From Myxococcales bacterium (GTDB taxonomy: Bacteria; Myxococcota_A; Polyangia; Polyangiales; Polyangiaceae), in assembly GCA_016706225.1 (NCBI GenBank), contig JADJKB010000003.1, positions 248,001 through 312,000 of the forward strand: a stretch of DNA of 64,000 bases, given 5' to 3'. The position numbers and the translations under genes are program-made. Numbering within the stretch: position 1 is the first letter of the stretch; the number at the start of each line of letters is the position of its first letter. The notes under the pieces were generated by a model. That model saw only the letters and a list, made by a program, of their open reading frames with translations, was not told where the DNA came from and searched no databases. Shown piece after piece: positions 18,301 through 30,566 of this stretch.

Positions 18301-19474
18301 ACGGCAAGATCGACAACACCAACGGCGCGGGCAACGACGCCGGCGGGTTGCCCATCTGCAGCCCGGGCAAGACCTGCGTCGAGGTGACGGCCGGCGTCTG
18401 CCAGTGTGCTGTCCCGTGCAAGGGTGAAATCTGCCCCGGCGGCGCCACCTGCGAGAACGTGACCAAGAGCGGCACGACCGAGACCGGACCGTTCTGTGTC
18501 AACGACCCGTGCGGCGACTGCAAGGCCAAGACGGTCAAGAACCCGACCACTGGCGAGGTCGTGTGCGGGCCGAAGGCCACCACTGCCGGCGGCTTGCCGG
18601 AGTGTGTGTGCAAGGGAGATCTGGGCTGCCAGAGCCCGTGCTTCGGCGTGCAGTGCCCAAGCGGCCAGGCGTGTGCACCGAGCGGCCCCGCCGTCGGCTC
18701 CTGCCAGCCCGACAACAACTGCAACTTCTTCGGCTGCAAGACCGGCGAGGCCTGCAGCAACGGCAACTGCGTCGACGATCCCTGCGACCCCAACACCTGC
18801 GCTGCCGACGAGGTCTGCAAACCCAACGAGAGCTTCACGGAGCCGCGCTGCGTGAAGAGCTGCGCCGCTGTGACGTGCCAGGCGGGTGAGCTGTGCGTCG
18901 AAGGCACCTGCACCCCGACCGGTTGTGGCGTCGATTGCCCGACCGGTCAGGTCTGCGCAGGCGACGGCGACGCGGGTTTCGCCTGCGCTCCGAACAAGTG
19001 CAGCTCGGACGCCGGCCTGGCCTGCTCCAATGGCGCCTATTGCGATCCCGCCACCGGCTCCTGTGGCAACGACCCGTGCACGGCCGTGAAGTGCCCGGCA
19101 GGTCAGAGCTGTGAGCTCGGCGAGTGCCAGAAGGAACCGGAGCCGGACGGGGGCGGTACGGGCGGCACCAGCGGTACGGGCGGCGCCAGTGGCGCGGCAG
19201 GCAAGGACGGCGGCGGCGGCGCTGGTGGCACCAGCGGCGCGGCGGGCAGTGCTGGCAGCAGCGCACCGAAGGGTGTCTGGGGGCTCGCGACCGGCGGCGG
19301 GGGCTGCGCGTGCACGAGCGCGGGCGAGCGCGGGCGCGCCACGCCGTTTGCGCTGGCGCTCTTTGCGCTGGGCGCACTCACATTCACAACAAGACGTCGG
19401 CGGCTCGGGCGGGCCGCTGGATTGAGCGAAGTCAGTTCGCGCGCGGGCGAATCGGAGAAAAAGGGAGATTGGTC

Positions 19475-19478
<4 letters not shown>
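15321..19478 (+). CDS. Secreted VWA domain protein with MopE-type repeats and MYXO-CTERM tail, copy 3
   Basis: 1385 residues, third tandem paralogue, ATG start 30 bases after the previous stop. A signal peptide is cut near ASAQ. The VWA domain carries MIDAS DTSGSM and LVTDGDEGC; it is longer than in the other copies owing to Cys/Gly-rich insertions around residues 130-200. The same 11 MopE-type units, EGF-like segments and Gly-rich linker follow, then GCAC, a hydrophobic helix (FALALFALGAL), RRRR and a ~25-residue tail after the Arg cluster, longer than is usual for MYXO-CTERM. The stop overlaps the next gene's ATG by 4 bases. At base level the repeat part is a mosaic of copy-A-like and copy-B-like segments. 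Confidence 0.85.
16436..19313 (+). repeat. Large direct repeat, copy C of three (mosaic)
   Basis: Third copy of the ~2.88 kb block. Around 17400-17490 it shares copy A's variants (ggggta before the DDDCDG codons, GCG in DDAPL). From about 17500 to 17690 it is base-identical to copy B at sites where A differs (GGTTGCTGGAACCTTCC). In its last 500 bases it again follows copy A. Confidence 0.85.
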
Positions 19479-22525
<3,047 letters not shown>

Positions 22526-22551
22526 TCAGCCGAAAAGGTGAAGCGGCAGCC

Positions 22552-22578
22552 GCGCCCCGGTGACAACCACCGGGGCGC
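22552..22578 (+). terminator. Hairpin terminator after the VWA/MopE cluster
   Basis: A perfect 11-bp inverted repeat, GCGCCCCGGTG and CACCGGGGCGC, with loop ACAAC, begins 26 bases after the stop of the FGE-like lipoprotein and ends 17 bases before the next start. A weak T-rich stretch (CTTTGTCT) follows. It could equally act as a leader structure for the downstream phosphorylase gene. Confidence 0.6.
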
Positions 22579-22595
22579 AGTGCTTTGTCTCATCC

Positions 22596-23906
<1,311 letters not shown>

Positions 23907-23931
23907 TCTGCCAATGGCGACTGACGGGTGT

Positions 23932-23954
23932 CGAGGCTTCTCCCTCCGGCCTCG
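23932..23954. terminator. Weak inverted repeat between convergent genes
   Basis: CGAGGC and GCCTCG pair across an 11-base loop in the 65-base gap between the phosphorylase stop and the metG stop. It could serve both strands, but the stem is short and no T run follows. Confidence 0.25.
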
Positions 23955-23971
23955 GTCCACCCAGCGTCACT

Positions 23972-26014
23972 TCAGTGAACGCGTTGTCCGGGCTTCGCGC
24001 CGGGGTCGGGAGAGAGCAGGAACACGTCCTTGTCGCCAGGGCCAGCCGCTACGACCATGCCCTCGCTCACCCCGAACTTCATCTTGCGGGGGGCCAGATT
24101 CGCCACCATCACCACCAGGCGGCCCACCAGTTTCTCCGGCTCATAGGCGGCCTTGATCCCGGCGAAGACAGTGCGCGTCGTTCCCCCACCGAGGCTCAGC
24201 GTCAGCTTCAGCAGCTTCTTTGCTTCGGGTACTTGTTCGGCCGCAACGACCCGCGCAACACGCAGATCCAGCTTCGCGAAATCGTCGATGCTGCACTCGG
24301 CGGCCAGCGGCTCGGCTTCCAGCGCCGCGCCGTCGTCCGGGTCGACCTTCGAGGCCTTGCCGCGTGCGACGTCCGCCTCGGCATCCATGCTGGCCGCGAC
24401 GAGGGCCTCGATCTTCTTGGGATCCACGCGCTGCATCAGGTGTTTGAACTCGGCGACCGCGCTGCCGACGAGCGGCGTCTTGGCATCGTCCCACGACCGA
24501 ACGGGCGCCCCGAGCAGCTCCGCCGTCTGCTCCGCCAGCCGCGGCAGCACCGGCGTCAGGTAGACGACCAGCTGGCGATACAGGTTGAGAATGATGGTGC
24601 ACACGGCCTGAAGCTCCGCCGCCTTCTCCGGGTCCTTCTTCAGGTTCCAGGGCTGGATGCGGTCAACGTACTCGTTGGCGCGGTCAGCGAGCGCCATGAT
24701 GGCGCGCATGGCCCGCGCGTAGTCCGCCGCCTCGTAGGCTGCCGCGATCTCGTCACCTGCCGCGACGCCGCGCTCGAACAAACCTTCGTCGGCCGGGTAA
24801 CTCGGGCTGAGGCCCGACTCCCGCACGAAGCGCGCAGAGCGGCTGGCGAGGTTGACGACCTTGCCCACCAGATCCGAGTTCACCTTGGCCACGAGCTCGT
24901 CGAGGTTCAAATCGAGATCGGCAGGCCCCGCGCCGAGCTTGGCCGCGTAGAAGTAGCGGAGGTAGGAGGGGTCCAGGTGCTCGAGGTAGGTCGACGCGAG
25001 CACGAAGGTGCCCTTGGACTTGCTCATCTTCTCGCCGTTGACGGTCAAGAATCCGTGCACGTGGACCCGCGCTGGCAGAGACAGGCCCGCGGTCTTCAGC
25101 ATGGCCGGCCAGAACAGCGTGTGGAAATAGGTGATGTCCTTGCCGATGAAGTGGCGGATCTCGGTGTCAGCGCTGCGCCACCAGTCGTCAAAGCGCTCCC
25201 CACGCTTCTCACACCACTCCCGGGTGGACGCCACGTAGCCAATGGGTGCGTCGAACCACACGTACCAGTAGTTGCCGGGGGCGTCGGGGATCTCGAAACC
25301 GAAGTAAGGTGCGGGTCGGGACACATCCCAGTCGCGCAGCGGCTCCGCGAGAAAATGTCCCGCCAGGTAGTTGGCGATCTCGGGCTGCAGGTGTCCCTCG
25401 GCCGAGGTCCATTCGCCCAGGAAGTCGTGCAGTGTCTCGATCTTCACGAACAGGTGGTTGGCGCTCCGAAGCTCCGGGCGGGTGCCGGACAGCGTGCTCA
25501 CCGGATCGACCAGCTCGTGCGCCGAGTAGGTCGCGTTGCACTTTTCGCAGGCGTCCCCGTATTGGTCCGGCGCTCCGCAGCGTGGGCACTTGCCCTTCAC
25601 GAAGCGGTCCGCGAGAAAAGTCCCCTCTTTGGCGTCGAAGAGCTGCGTCACTTCTCGCTCGACGACGAGCTCCGCGCGCCGGAGGGCTGCCCAGATCTCG
25701 TGGCAGAGCTCGCGATTCGCTTTCGAGTGGGTGCTGCCGTAGTGGTCGAAGGAGACCTGGAAGCCGGCGAAGTCGCGCTGGTGCGCCAGGCTCATGTCCG
25801 CGATGACGTCTTCGGGGGTTCGCCCCTCCTGCCGCGCGCGCATCATGATGGCGGTTCCGTGGGTGTCGTCAGCGCAGATGTAGATGGCGCGGTGCCCGCG
25901 CAGGCGCTGGAATCGCACCCAGATGTCGGTCTGGATGTACTCGACCAGGTGCCCCAGGTGAATGTGGCCGTTGGCGTAGGGCAGCGCGGCCGTGACGAGG
26001 ATGCGGCGGCTCAT
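23972..26014 (-). CDS. metG: Methionyl-tRNA synthetase
   Basis: 680 residues, full length. It attaches methionine to initiator and elongator tRNA-Met. The HIGH-type motif is GHIHLGHL near residues 15-22. A zinc knuckle with two CxxC pairs (CPRC, CEKC) lies around residues 143-160. KMSKSKGTF is near residue 333, the anticodon-binding helix has QPWNLKKDP, and a C-terminal Trbp111-type tRNA-binding domain covers ~575-680 (KLDLRVARV, GMVVAAG). This is the long, zinc-containing, dimeric form. The start codon has no visible Shine-Dalgarno; a 9-bp inverted repeat lies directly in front of it. Confidence 0.95.
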   Translation of the reverse strand: MSRRILVTAALPYANGHIHLGHLVEYIQTDIWVRFQRLRGHRAIYICADDTHGTAIMMRARQEGRTPEDVIADMSLAHQRDFAGFQVSFDHYGSTHSKANRELCHEIWAALRRAELVVEREVTQLFDAKEGTFLADRFVKGKCPRCGAPDQYGDACEKCNATYSAHELVDPVSTLSGTRPELRSANHLFVKIETLHDFLGEWTSAEGHLQPEIANYLAGHFLAEPLRDWDVSRPAPYFGFEIPDAPGNYWYVWFDAPIGYVASTREWCEKRGERFDDWWRSADTEIRHFIGKDITYFHTLFWPAMLKTAGLSLPARVHVHGFLTVNGEKMSKSKGTFVLASTYLEHLDPSYLRYFYAAKLGAGPADLDLNLDELVAKVNSDLVGKVVNLASRSARFVRESGLSPSYPADEGLFERGVAAGDEIAAAYEAADYARAMRAIMALADRANEYVDRIQPWNLKKDPEKAAELQAVCTIILNLYRQLVVYLTPVLPRLAEQTAELLGAPVRSWDDAKTPLVGSAVAEFKHLMQRVDPKKIEALVAASMDAEADVARGKASKVDPDDGAALEAEPLAAECSIDDFAKLDLRVARVVAAEQVPEAKKLLKLTLSLGGGTTRTVFAGIKAAYEPEKLVGRLVVMVANLAPRKMKFGVSEGMVVAAGPGDKDVFLLSPDPGAKPGQRVH

Positions 26015-26017
26015 GGG

Positions 26018-26043
26018 GCGCGGAGCCTAACATCGCTCCGCGC
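26018..26043 (-). promoter_or_regulatory. Inverted repeat directly upstream of metG start
   Basis: A perfect 9-bp repeat (GCGCGGAGC / GCTCCGCGC, 8-base loop) ends three bases before the metG ATG on the coding strand. A TAGGCT (26024-26029) within it resembles a -10 element, which would make the mRNA nearly leaderless. The repeat could be an operator, a translation-blocking hairpin or chance. Confidence 0.35.
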
Positions 26044-26123
26044 GCTTCGCACAAAGCCGAAAGCCAGCAGCGGCCTCATCGACCACTGCCTACCTTCCGC
26101 TTGGCGCCCGACGCCGGGTCTCG

Positions 26124-28763
26124 TCAGCTCGGGTTCGGCGTGCAGCAGCCGGTGACGCAGTACTCACCCGTCGGGCAGGGCCCTTGGCCCGGAAGCCCAC
26201 ACTCCTGTTTGCCGGTCGGACAGGTCTGCTCGGTGCACTGGGGCGGCAACGTGGGCTTGCCGACGCAGATCTCGCAGACGTCGCAGTTGTTCGCGCAGGA
26301 AGGTACCTGAGCGCACTTGTGACACGCGGGGGACGTACCGGGGTTTCCGGCGTTGACCACGGCCATGGTGCAAGTCCCTGCCGACTGCTTCGTCGGAGAG
26401 GACCCCAAGTAGACGCCCGTCTTCATCGCCACGCCCTGGATGATCGTGTCCGGGTACGGCAGCTGCGGGAACACGCAGCAACCGAAGCAGTCGCAGCCGT
26501 TCGGGACCAGCGGACCGCAGTAGCCGGTCGCTGCCGTCGACTGGTTCATGTTCCCTGCGCACTGGGCGGATTGCGTGGTTCTGTAGTCGGCGCAGCTCTT
26601 GTTGCCAGGGAACTTGAAGGTCGGATCGTAGGTGCAGCCGTCGCCCAGCTGAGGCTGGTTCGTGTCGCAGCGGTGGTCCCAGTTGCAGTCGTCGTTCCCT
26701 CCGCCCGAGTCGGCGTCGAAGTAACAATCCATCTTGCAGGCCGCGTTGTTCTGCCCCGGGATTTCACCCTTGAAGCCGCCCTCGTTGTCCGAACAGGTGC
26801 CGAGGCAGCTCTCGTCCTGCGAGTCGACCTTGCAGTCTCCATCGTTGTCGATGCAGTCACCGCAGGCGTAGGTCTTGCCCTGACAGGTACCGGGCTTGCA
26901 CCAGGTGTTGCTGCATTGGCCGGTGGCGGCGTCGCACTTGTAACCGCACTGGGGTGGATTGTGTTGCTGGTTGCACAGGTCGTCATTGCCCACTGACTGA
27001 CAACCGATGCCCTCGACACACGCCTTGGTCGCGCAACCGACCGGTGCCCCGCACGACAAGGGGCCAGGGCTCGGCACACATCCGGTGGTCGCATTGGCGT
27101 TACCCGCGCTCGGGTTGCACGCTTCTGCTCCGTTACACTGGCTCGCGTCCTGACAAGCGGCGTCATTCGGCTGGTAGAAGCAGCCAATCGACGCCAGACA
27201 GCTGTCGATGGTGCAGCTCTTGTTGTCGTTGCACGCGAGCGGCGTGCCAGCCTGACAGCCAGTGGTCACGTTGCACGTCTCGATGCCGTTGCAGAGGTTC
27301 CCGTCACTGCAGAAGGCGTTGAACGGCGTATGCGTGCAGGCTCCCGTGCCGGTGTTGCACTCGTCCAGCGTACAAGCCACGCCGTCGTTGCAGTTCACCG
27401 GGGTTCCCGGCTTGCACTGGCCGCCCGGGACGCTGGTGTCGCAGGTCTCGAGACCGTTGCAGGCGTTGCCATCGGTACAATCGGCGGCCGTCGTGCAGGC
27501 CTGCGTGACACATCCGGTCGGAGGAATACAGACCTGGCCACCGGTGCATTTGGTGTTGTCGATGGCGGTGTCGCAGGTGTCCGTCGCCTCGTTGCAAGTC
27601 TCGACGGTACAGGCCAGCCCGTCCACGTTCGGGCAGTTGATCGGGGCGCCGGCCTTGCAGCCAGTGTTCACATCGCAGCTCTCGGCGCCGTTGCAGTAGA
27701 GCCCGTCTTGGCACTTGCTGTCGTCGCCGACGTGTTGGCAGGTGTCGTTGACCTCGTCGCAGCTGTCGGTGGTGCAGGCGAGCCCGTCCTCGCAATTCGG
27801 CGCGGTGCCGGCCACGCAGCCCGTCGTGGGGTTGGCACCGGAGGTTCCGGGCGCGCAGGTCTCGGCGCCGTCGCAGTACAGGCCGTTGCTGCAGGCGTTG
27901 TTGCTGGCAGTGTGAACGCAGGCTTTGGAGCCTTCGTTGCAGCTGTCCACGGTGCAGCTGAAGCTGTCATCGCACGCGACGGGTGTTCCCGCGGTGCAAC
28001 CGGTGGTGGAATTCGATTGCGCATTGGTTGGGTCGCAAGCCTCGATGCCGTTGCAGTAGAGACCGTCATCGCAGGCCCCATCGCTCTTGAACACCTTGCA
28101 GCTCGTGCTGGTTTCGTCACAGACCGCGGACGTGCACGATTTGCCGTCGTCCGGACAGACGATCGCCGTCCCCGGCGTGCATTTGTTTGCGACGCACTTC
28201 TCGACACCATCGCAATACGCCCCGTTGTCACAGTCGCCGTCGCTCACGCACTCGGGCGCGCCGCCGTCGCCGGCGGTCCCGCCTGTTCCCGCGGCCCCGC
28301 CCGTGCCGGTGCCGCCGGTTCCGCCCGTTGCGCCGCCGGTTCCGCCCGTCGAGCCTCCGGTTCCGCCCGTTGCGCCGCCGGTCCCGCCCGTCGCGCCCCC
28401 CGCGCCCGCGGCCCCGCCCGTCGAGCCTCCGGTTCCGCCCGTCGCGCCGCCCGCGCCGGCAGCTCCGCCCGTTGCGCCGCCAGCACCCGCAGCACCGCCG
28501 GTTGCGCCGCCAGCACCCGCTGCACCGCCGGAGCCCGCTGCGCCCCCGGTGCTCCCACCCGATCCAGACGCGCCACCACCACCTGCTGCGCCCCCGATGG
28601 ACGTTCCACCACTCCCACCCGTGGAGCCCCCGCCGGTCCCGCCCGTCGAGCCGTCCTTGCCAGCGTCTTTCTTTCCGCCGCCGCCGCCTTCGTCTCCGCC
28701 GCCACAAGCGACGGTTCCCAGCAGCGCGCAGAACCCGAGCAACGCAAATCGTTGAAGCTTCAT
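26124..28763 (-). CDS. Cys-rich lipoprotein with Dictyostelium-type CTDC repeats
   Basis: 879 residues. ATG 28763 overlaps the stop of the 66-residue lipoprotein gene by 4 bases. A lipoprotein signal ends in LLGTVAC. Then comes a ~140-residue Gly/Thr/Ala/Ser linker of collagen-like monotony, followed by six or seven repeats of the pattern CxDGxxCTxDxCxxxxxxCxH...CxDGxxCNGxExC (about residues 185-560) that resembles the slime-mould CTDC repeat. The last ~230 residues, with CGDCIDNDGD, DCYFD, NGCDCFGCC, CEICVGKPTLPPQC and YCVTGCC, are shared with the first gene of this operon. It is probably an outer-membrane surface protein; the ligand is unknown. It is the last of three co-directional lipoprotein genes. 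Confidence 0.8.
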   Translation of the reverse strand: MKLQRFALLGFCALLGTVACGGGDEGGGGGKKDAGKDGSTGGTGGGSTGGSGGTSIGGAAGGGGASGSGGSTGGAAGSGGAAGAGGATGGAAGAGGATGGAAGAGGATGGTGGSTGGAAGAGGATGGTGGATGGTGGSTGGTGGATGGTGGTGTGGAAGTGGTAGDGGAPECVSDGDCDNGAYCDGVEKCVANKCTPGTAIVCPDDGKSCTSAVCDETSTSCKVFKSDGACDDGLYCNGIEACDPTNAQSNSTTGCTAGTPVACDDSFSCTVDSCNEGSKACVHTASNNACSNGLYCDGAETCAPGTSGANPTTGCVAGTAPNCEDGLACTTDSCDEVNDTCQHVGDDSKCQDGLYCNGAESCDVNTGCKAGAPINCPNVDGLACTVETCNEATDTCDTAIDNTKCTGGQVCIPPTGCVTQACTTAADCTDGNACNGLETCDTSVPGGQCKPGTPVNCNDGVACTLDECNTGTGACTHTPFNAFCSDGNLCNGIETCNVTTGCQAGTPLACNDNKSCTIDSCLASIGCFYQPNDAACQDASQCNGAEACNPSAGNANATTGCVPSPGPLSCGAPVGCATKACVEGIGCQSVGNDDLCNQQHNPPQCGYKCDAATGQCSNTWCKPGTCQGKTYACGDCIDNDGDCKVDSQDESCLGTCSDNEGGFKGEIPGQNNAACKMDCYFDADSGGGNDDCNWDHRCDTNQPQLGDGCTYDPTFKFPGNKSCADYRTTQSAQCAGNMNQSTAATGYCGPLVPNGCDCFGCCVFPQLPYPDTIIQGVAMKTGVYLGSSPTKQSAGTCTMAVVNAGNPGTSPACHKCAQVPSCANNCDVCEICVGKPTLPPQCTEQTCPTGKQECGLPGQGPCPTGEYCVTGCCTPNPS
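28255..28655 (-). repeat. Low-complexity Gly-rich coding repeat
   Basis: Degenerate tandem units encoding GGTGGATGGTGGS-like sequence in the linker of the lipoprotein above. Short units such as CCGCCGGTTCCGCCCGT recur on the plus strand. Such stretches change length by slippage, so the linker length may differ between strains. Confidence 0.7.
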
Positions 28764-28960
28764 GATGGCCTGCCCTCTATCACCCGGAAACGTGGCTGAC
28801 AGCAAACCTGCTGCTCTTTGCAGCCGGTCTGCGCGGTCACCTCGCAGGGCTCGTTCTTGTTCTTGGTGTTTCCGTCGTCGTCACTGCCGCAGGCAGACAG
28901 CAATGGCGCGGCGAAGAGGCACAATCGGCCCACCAGTCGAAGCAAACGTCCGTATAGCAT
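28760..28960 (-). CDS. Small Cys-rich lipoprotein, 66 residues
   Basis: Starts at ATG 28960, 7 bases after the stop of the upstream lipoprotein gene, and its stop overlaps the next gene's ATG by 4 bases, which supports it as a real coupled gene. It has a signal with Arg residues and a hydrophobic core, lipobox LLSAC, then a short acidic/Asn-Lys segment and four cysteines ending in CKEQQVCCQP. That end recalls the closing YCxTGCCxP of its two larger neighbours, so it may be a reduced relative. It has no recognised family. It would be an accessory of the two larger lipoproteins, by position only. Confidence 0.65.
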   Translation of the reverse strand: MLYGRLLRLVGRLCLFAAPLLSACGSDDDGNTKNKNEPCEVTAQTGCKEQQVCCQPRFRVIEGRPS

Positions 28961-28967
28961 TTCGCCC

Positions 28968-29957
28968 TCAGCTCGGAACGGGTTGGCAGCAGCCGGTGAT
29001 GCAGTAGTAGCCGTTGGCACACGCCGCTTGACCCGGCAGTCCACAGGGTTGTTTCCCGACCGGACACTGCAGGTCGACGCCGCCGTCGTAGCCAGCGTCG
29101 TACCCGGCGTCGTACCCGCCATCCGGTGGGTAACACTCGGCAGGCAGCGTCGGTTTGCCGATGCACAGCTCACACTTGCCGCAGCCGTTGAAGCACGCGG
29201 CCACGGGTGTGCAGGGTTTGCACTTCGCCGGGTCCGCGAGGCTCGCGATGTCACAGCTGCCAACGCCGTTCACTTCGGACCCGAGGTAGACGAACTTGCC
29301 GCCGCCTGCGGGGAGCTCGCAACAGCCGAAACAGTCACAGCCGTTCGGCGTGAGCGGACCGCAGTAGTCCCCGCAGGCTTTGCTCTGCGTCTTGTCGAGC
29401 TCCGCACACGACAGGCTAGTGCCAGGCGTCTTGGCGGCCGCGTTGTACTTGCAGCCCGCGCCCTCTGGCGGGTAGTCCGGCGCCACCGAGAGTGGATCAC
29501 ACTCGTGGTTCCAGTAACAGTCGTCGTTGCCGGGGCCGGTGTCCTGGTCGAAGTAACAGTCGGCCTTGCAGGGCGCCTTGTTCTGACCGGGAATGCCGCC
29601 GTAGTAGGAACCTTCGGTGTTGTCGCAGGGCCCGAGGCAGTCGGGATCCCGTTCGTCCGTCAGGCCGTCGCCGTCGTTGTCGAGGGTGTCCCCGCAATCG
29701 TATATGTGGCCCTGACAGGTCGAGATCCCACCGTCGGGGTTGAAGCCTCCGGTGCCCCCAGCGCCGGAGCTGTTACCCGTACCGGCCGCGCCGTCGCTGT
29801 TCGTGCCGCTGGTGCCGCCCGAACCGCCGCCCGCAGCGCCGCCGTTCCCGGTGCCTCCCTTGCCGCCAGAACCTCCGTCATCGGAGTCACTCCCGCAGGC
29901 GACCGCCACGCCCAACGCCAAAAGAAGCGCCAATCCCAGCGTATTCCGCGTCGACAT
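28968..29957 (-). CDS. Cys-rich lipoprotein, first gene of three-gene operon
   Basis: 329 residues from ATG 29957 (GTG 29966 also in frame). The lipoprotein signal ends in GVAVAC, followed by Asp-rich and Gly-rich linkers. From about residue 85 to the end it carries the same ~230-residue module as the third gene: DCGDTLDNDGDG, PGQNKAPCKADCYFD, NGCDCFGCC, CELCIGKPTLPAEC, CGLPGQ and YCITGCCQP. An inserted GYDAGYDAGYDGG is an in-frame 12-base tandem repeat near 29080-29120. About 25 cysteines imply an exported, disulfide-stabilised domain. The family is not recognised; the start of a MopE-like calcium/metal motif (DNDGDGLTDERD) is present. Confidence 0.75.
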   Translation of the reverse strand: MSTRNTLGLALLLALGVAVACGSDSDDGGSGGKGGTGNGGAAGGGSGGTSGTNSDGAAGTGNSSGAGGTGGFNPDGGISTCQGHIYDCGDTLDNDGDGLTDERDPDCLGPCDNTEGSYYGGIPGQNKAPCKADCYFDQDTGPGNDDCYWNHECDPLSVAPDYPPEGAGCKYNAAAKTPGTSLSCAELDKTQSKACGDYCGPLTPNGCDCFGCCELPAGGGKFVYLGSEVNGVGSCDIASLADPAKCKPCTPVAACFNGCGKCELCIGKPTLPAECYPPDGGYDAGYDAGYDGGVDLQCPVGKQPCGLPGQAACANGYYCITGCCQPVPS

Positions 29958-30037
29958 CTGCACCACTCTTTTGCCCGATCACTTGGAGGCCAGAGCCAGA
30001 CGAACAGCCAATTTTTTTTCGGGTGACGGCCCAAGGT

Positions 30038-30460
30038 ATGCTCCTTTCACCGGCAATGCTGCACTCCCGCGCACTCGCGGCTTTCGCCGTCGCCTTCCTT
30101 TGTGGCTCCGCTGCGCGGGCCGCAGATCCGGATCCCTGGTGGGGACCCGACAAGGCGTTGCACTTCAGTGTGTCCGCCGGCCTCGCGGCCGGTGGATACG
30201 CGACGTCGTCGATCTTTCTGGACCGACGCTGGCAACGCGCCGCGACCGGGGCGACCTTCGCGCTGACGCTAGGTGTCGGCAAAGAGGTGTACGACGCGAC
30301 CGGGCACGGCACGGCCAGCGGTAAGGATCTCGCTTGGGACGTGGTGGGCACAGCCGTCGGGACCGCGCTCGCGCTCTTGGTCGACGTGCTCGTCGCACCG
30401 AAGGCATCCGAGCCCGCCGGTCCCAGCGCCGGCTCCGCTTCTCGCGCTCTCGCGCGGTGA
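30038..30460 (+). CDS. YfiM/DUF2279-like periplasmic protein
   Basis: 140 residues from ATG 30038 (GTG 30023 and ATG 30056 are in frame). The signal peptide is cut near ARAAD. The mature part has the YfiM-type pattern: DKALHFSVSAGLAAGGY, then GVGKEVYDATGHGTASGKDL, and a hydrophobic DVVGTAVGTALALLVDVL. Function of the family is not established. It is divergent from the lipoprotein operon. The upstream gap contains an A/T run (eight T at about 30012-30019), striking in this GC-rich DNA, but no clear promoter. Confidence 0.65.
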   Translation: MLLSPAMLHSRALAAFAVAFLCGSAARAADPDPWWGPDKALHFSVSAGLAAGGYATSSIFLDRRWQRAATGATFALTLGVGKEVYDATGHGTASGKDLAWDVVGTAVGTALALLVDVLVAPKASEPAGPSAGSASRALAR

Positions 30461-30566
30461 CGAGCCAGCCCGAGCGGGCTATGTTTCGGCCCCCGTCGGC
30501 GCGCGACCCACGACGGGGCGCACCAACGCGCACGTGCGGCCAAAGGATCGCTGGAGTCACGCAAGC

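Noticed and set aside
19124..19474. Upstream extension of the FGE-like lipoprotein gene inside the third VWA gene
   Set aside because: The extension overlaps the previous gene out of frame and is Arg/Gly-rich. ATG 19475 has a Shine-Dalgarno sequence, a signal peptide and an ATGA overlap.
23975..26155. 726-codon plus-strand frame opposite metG
   Set aside because: metG on the minus strand has all synthetase motifs; the plus-strand product has none.
29983..30019. TTGG...CCAA followed by eight T as a rho-independent terminator
   Set aside because: Only four outer base pairs form around a long unpaired centre, and the site lies between two divergently transcribed genes where no terminator is needed.
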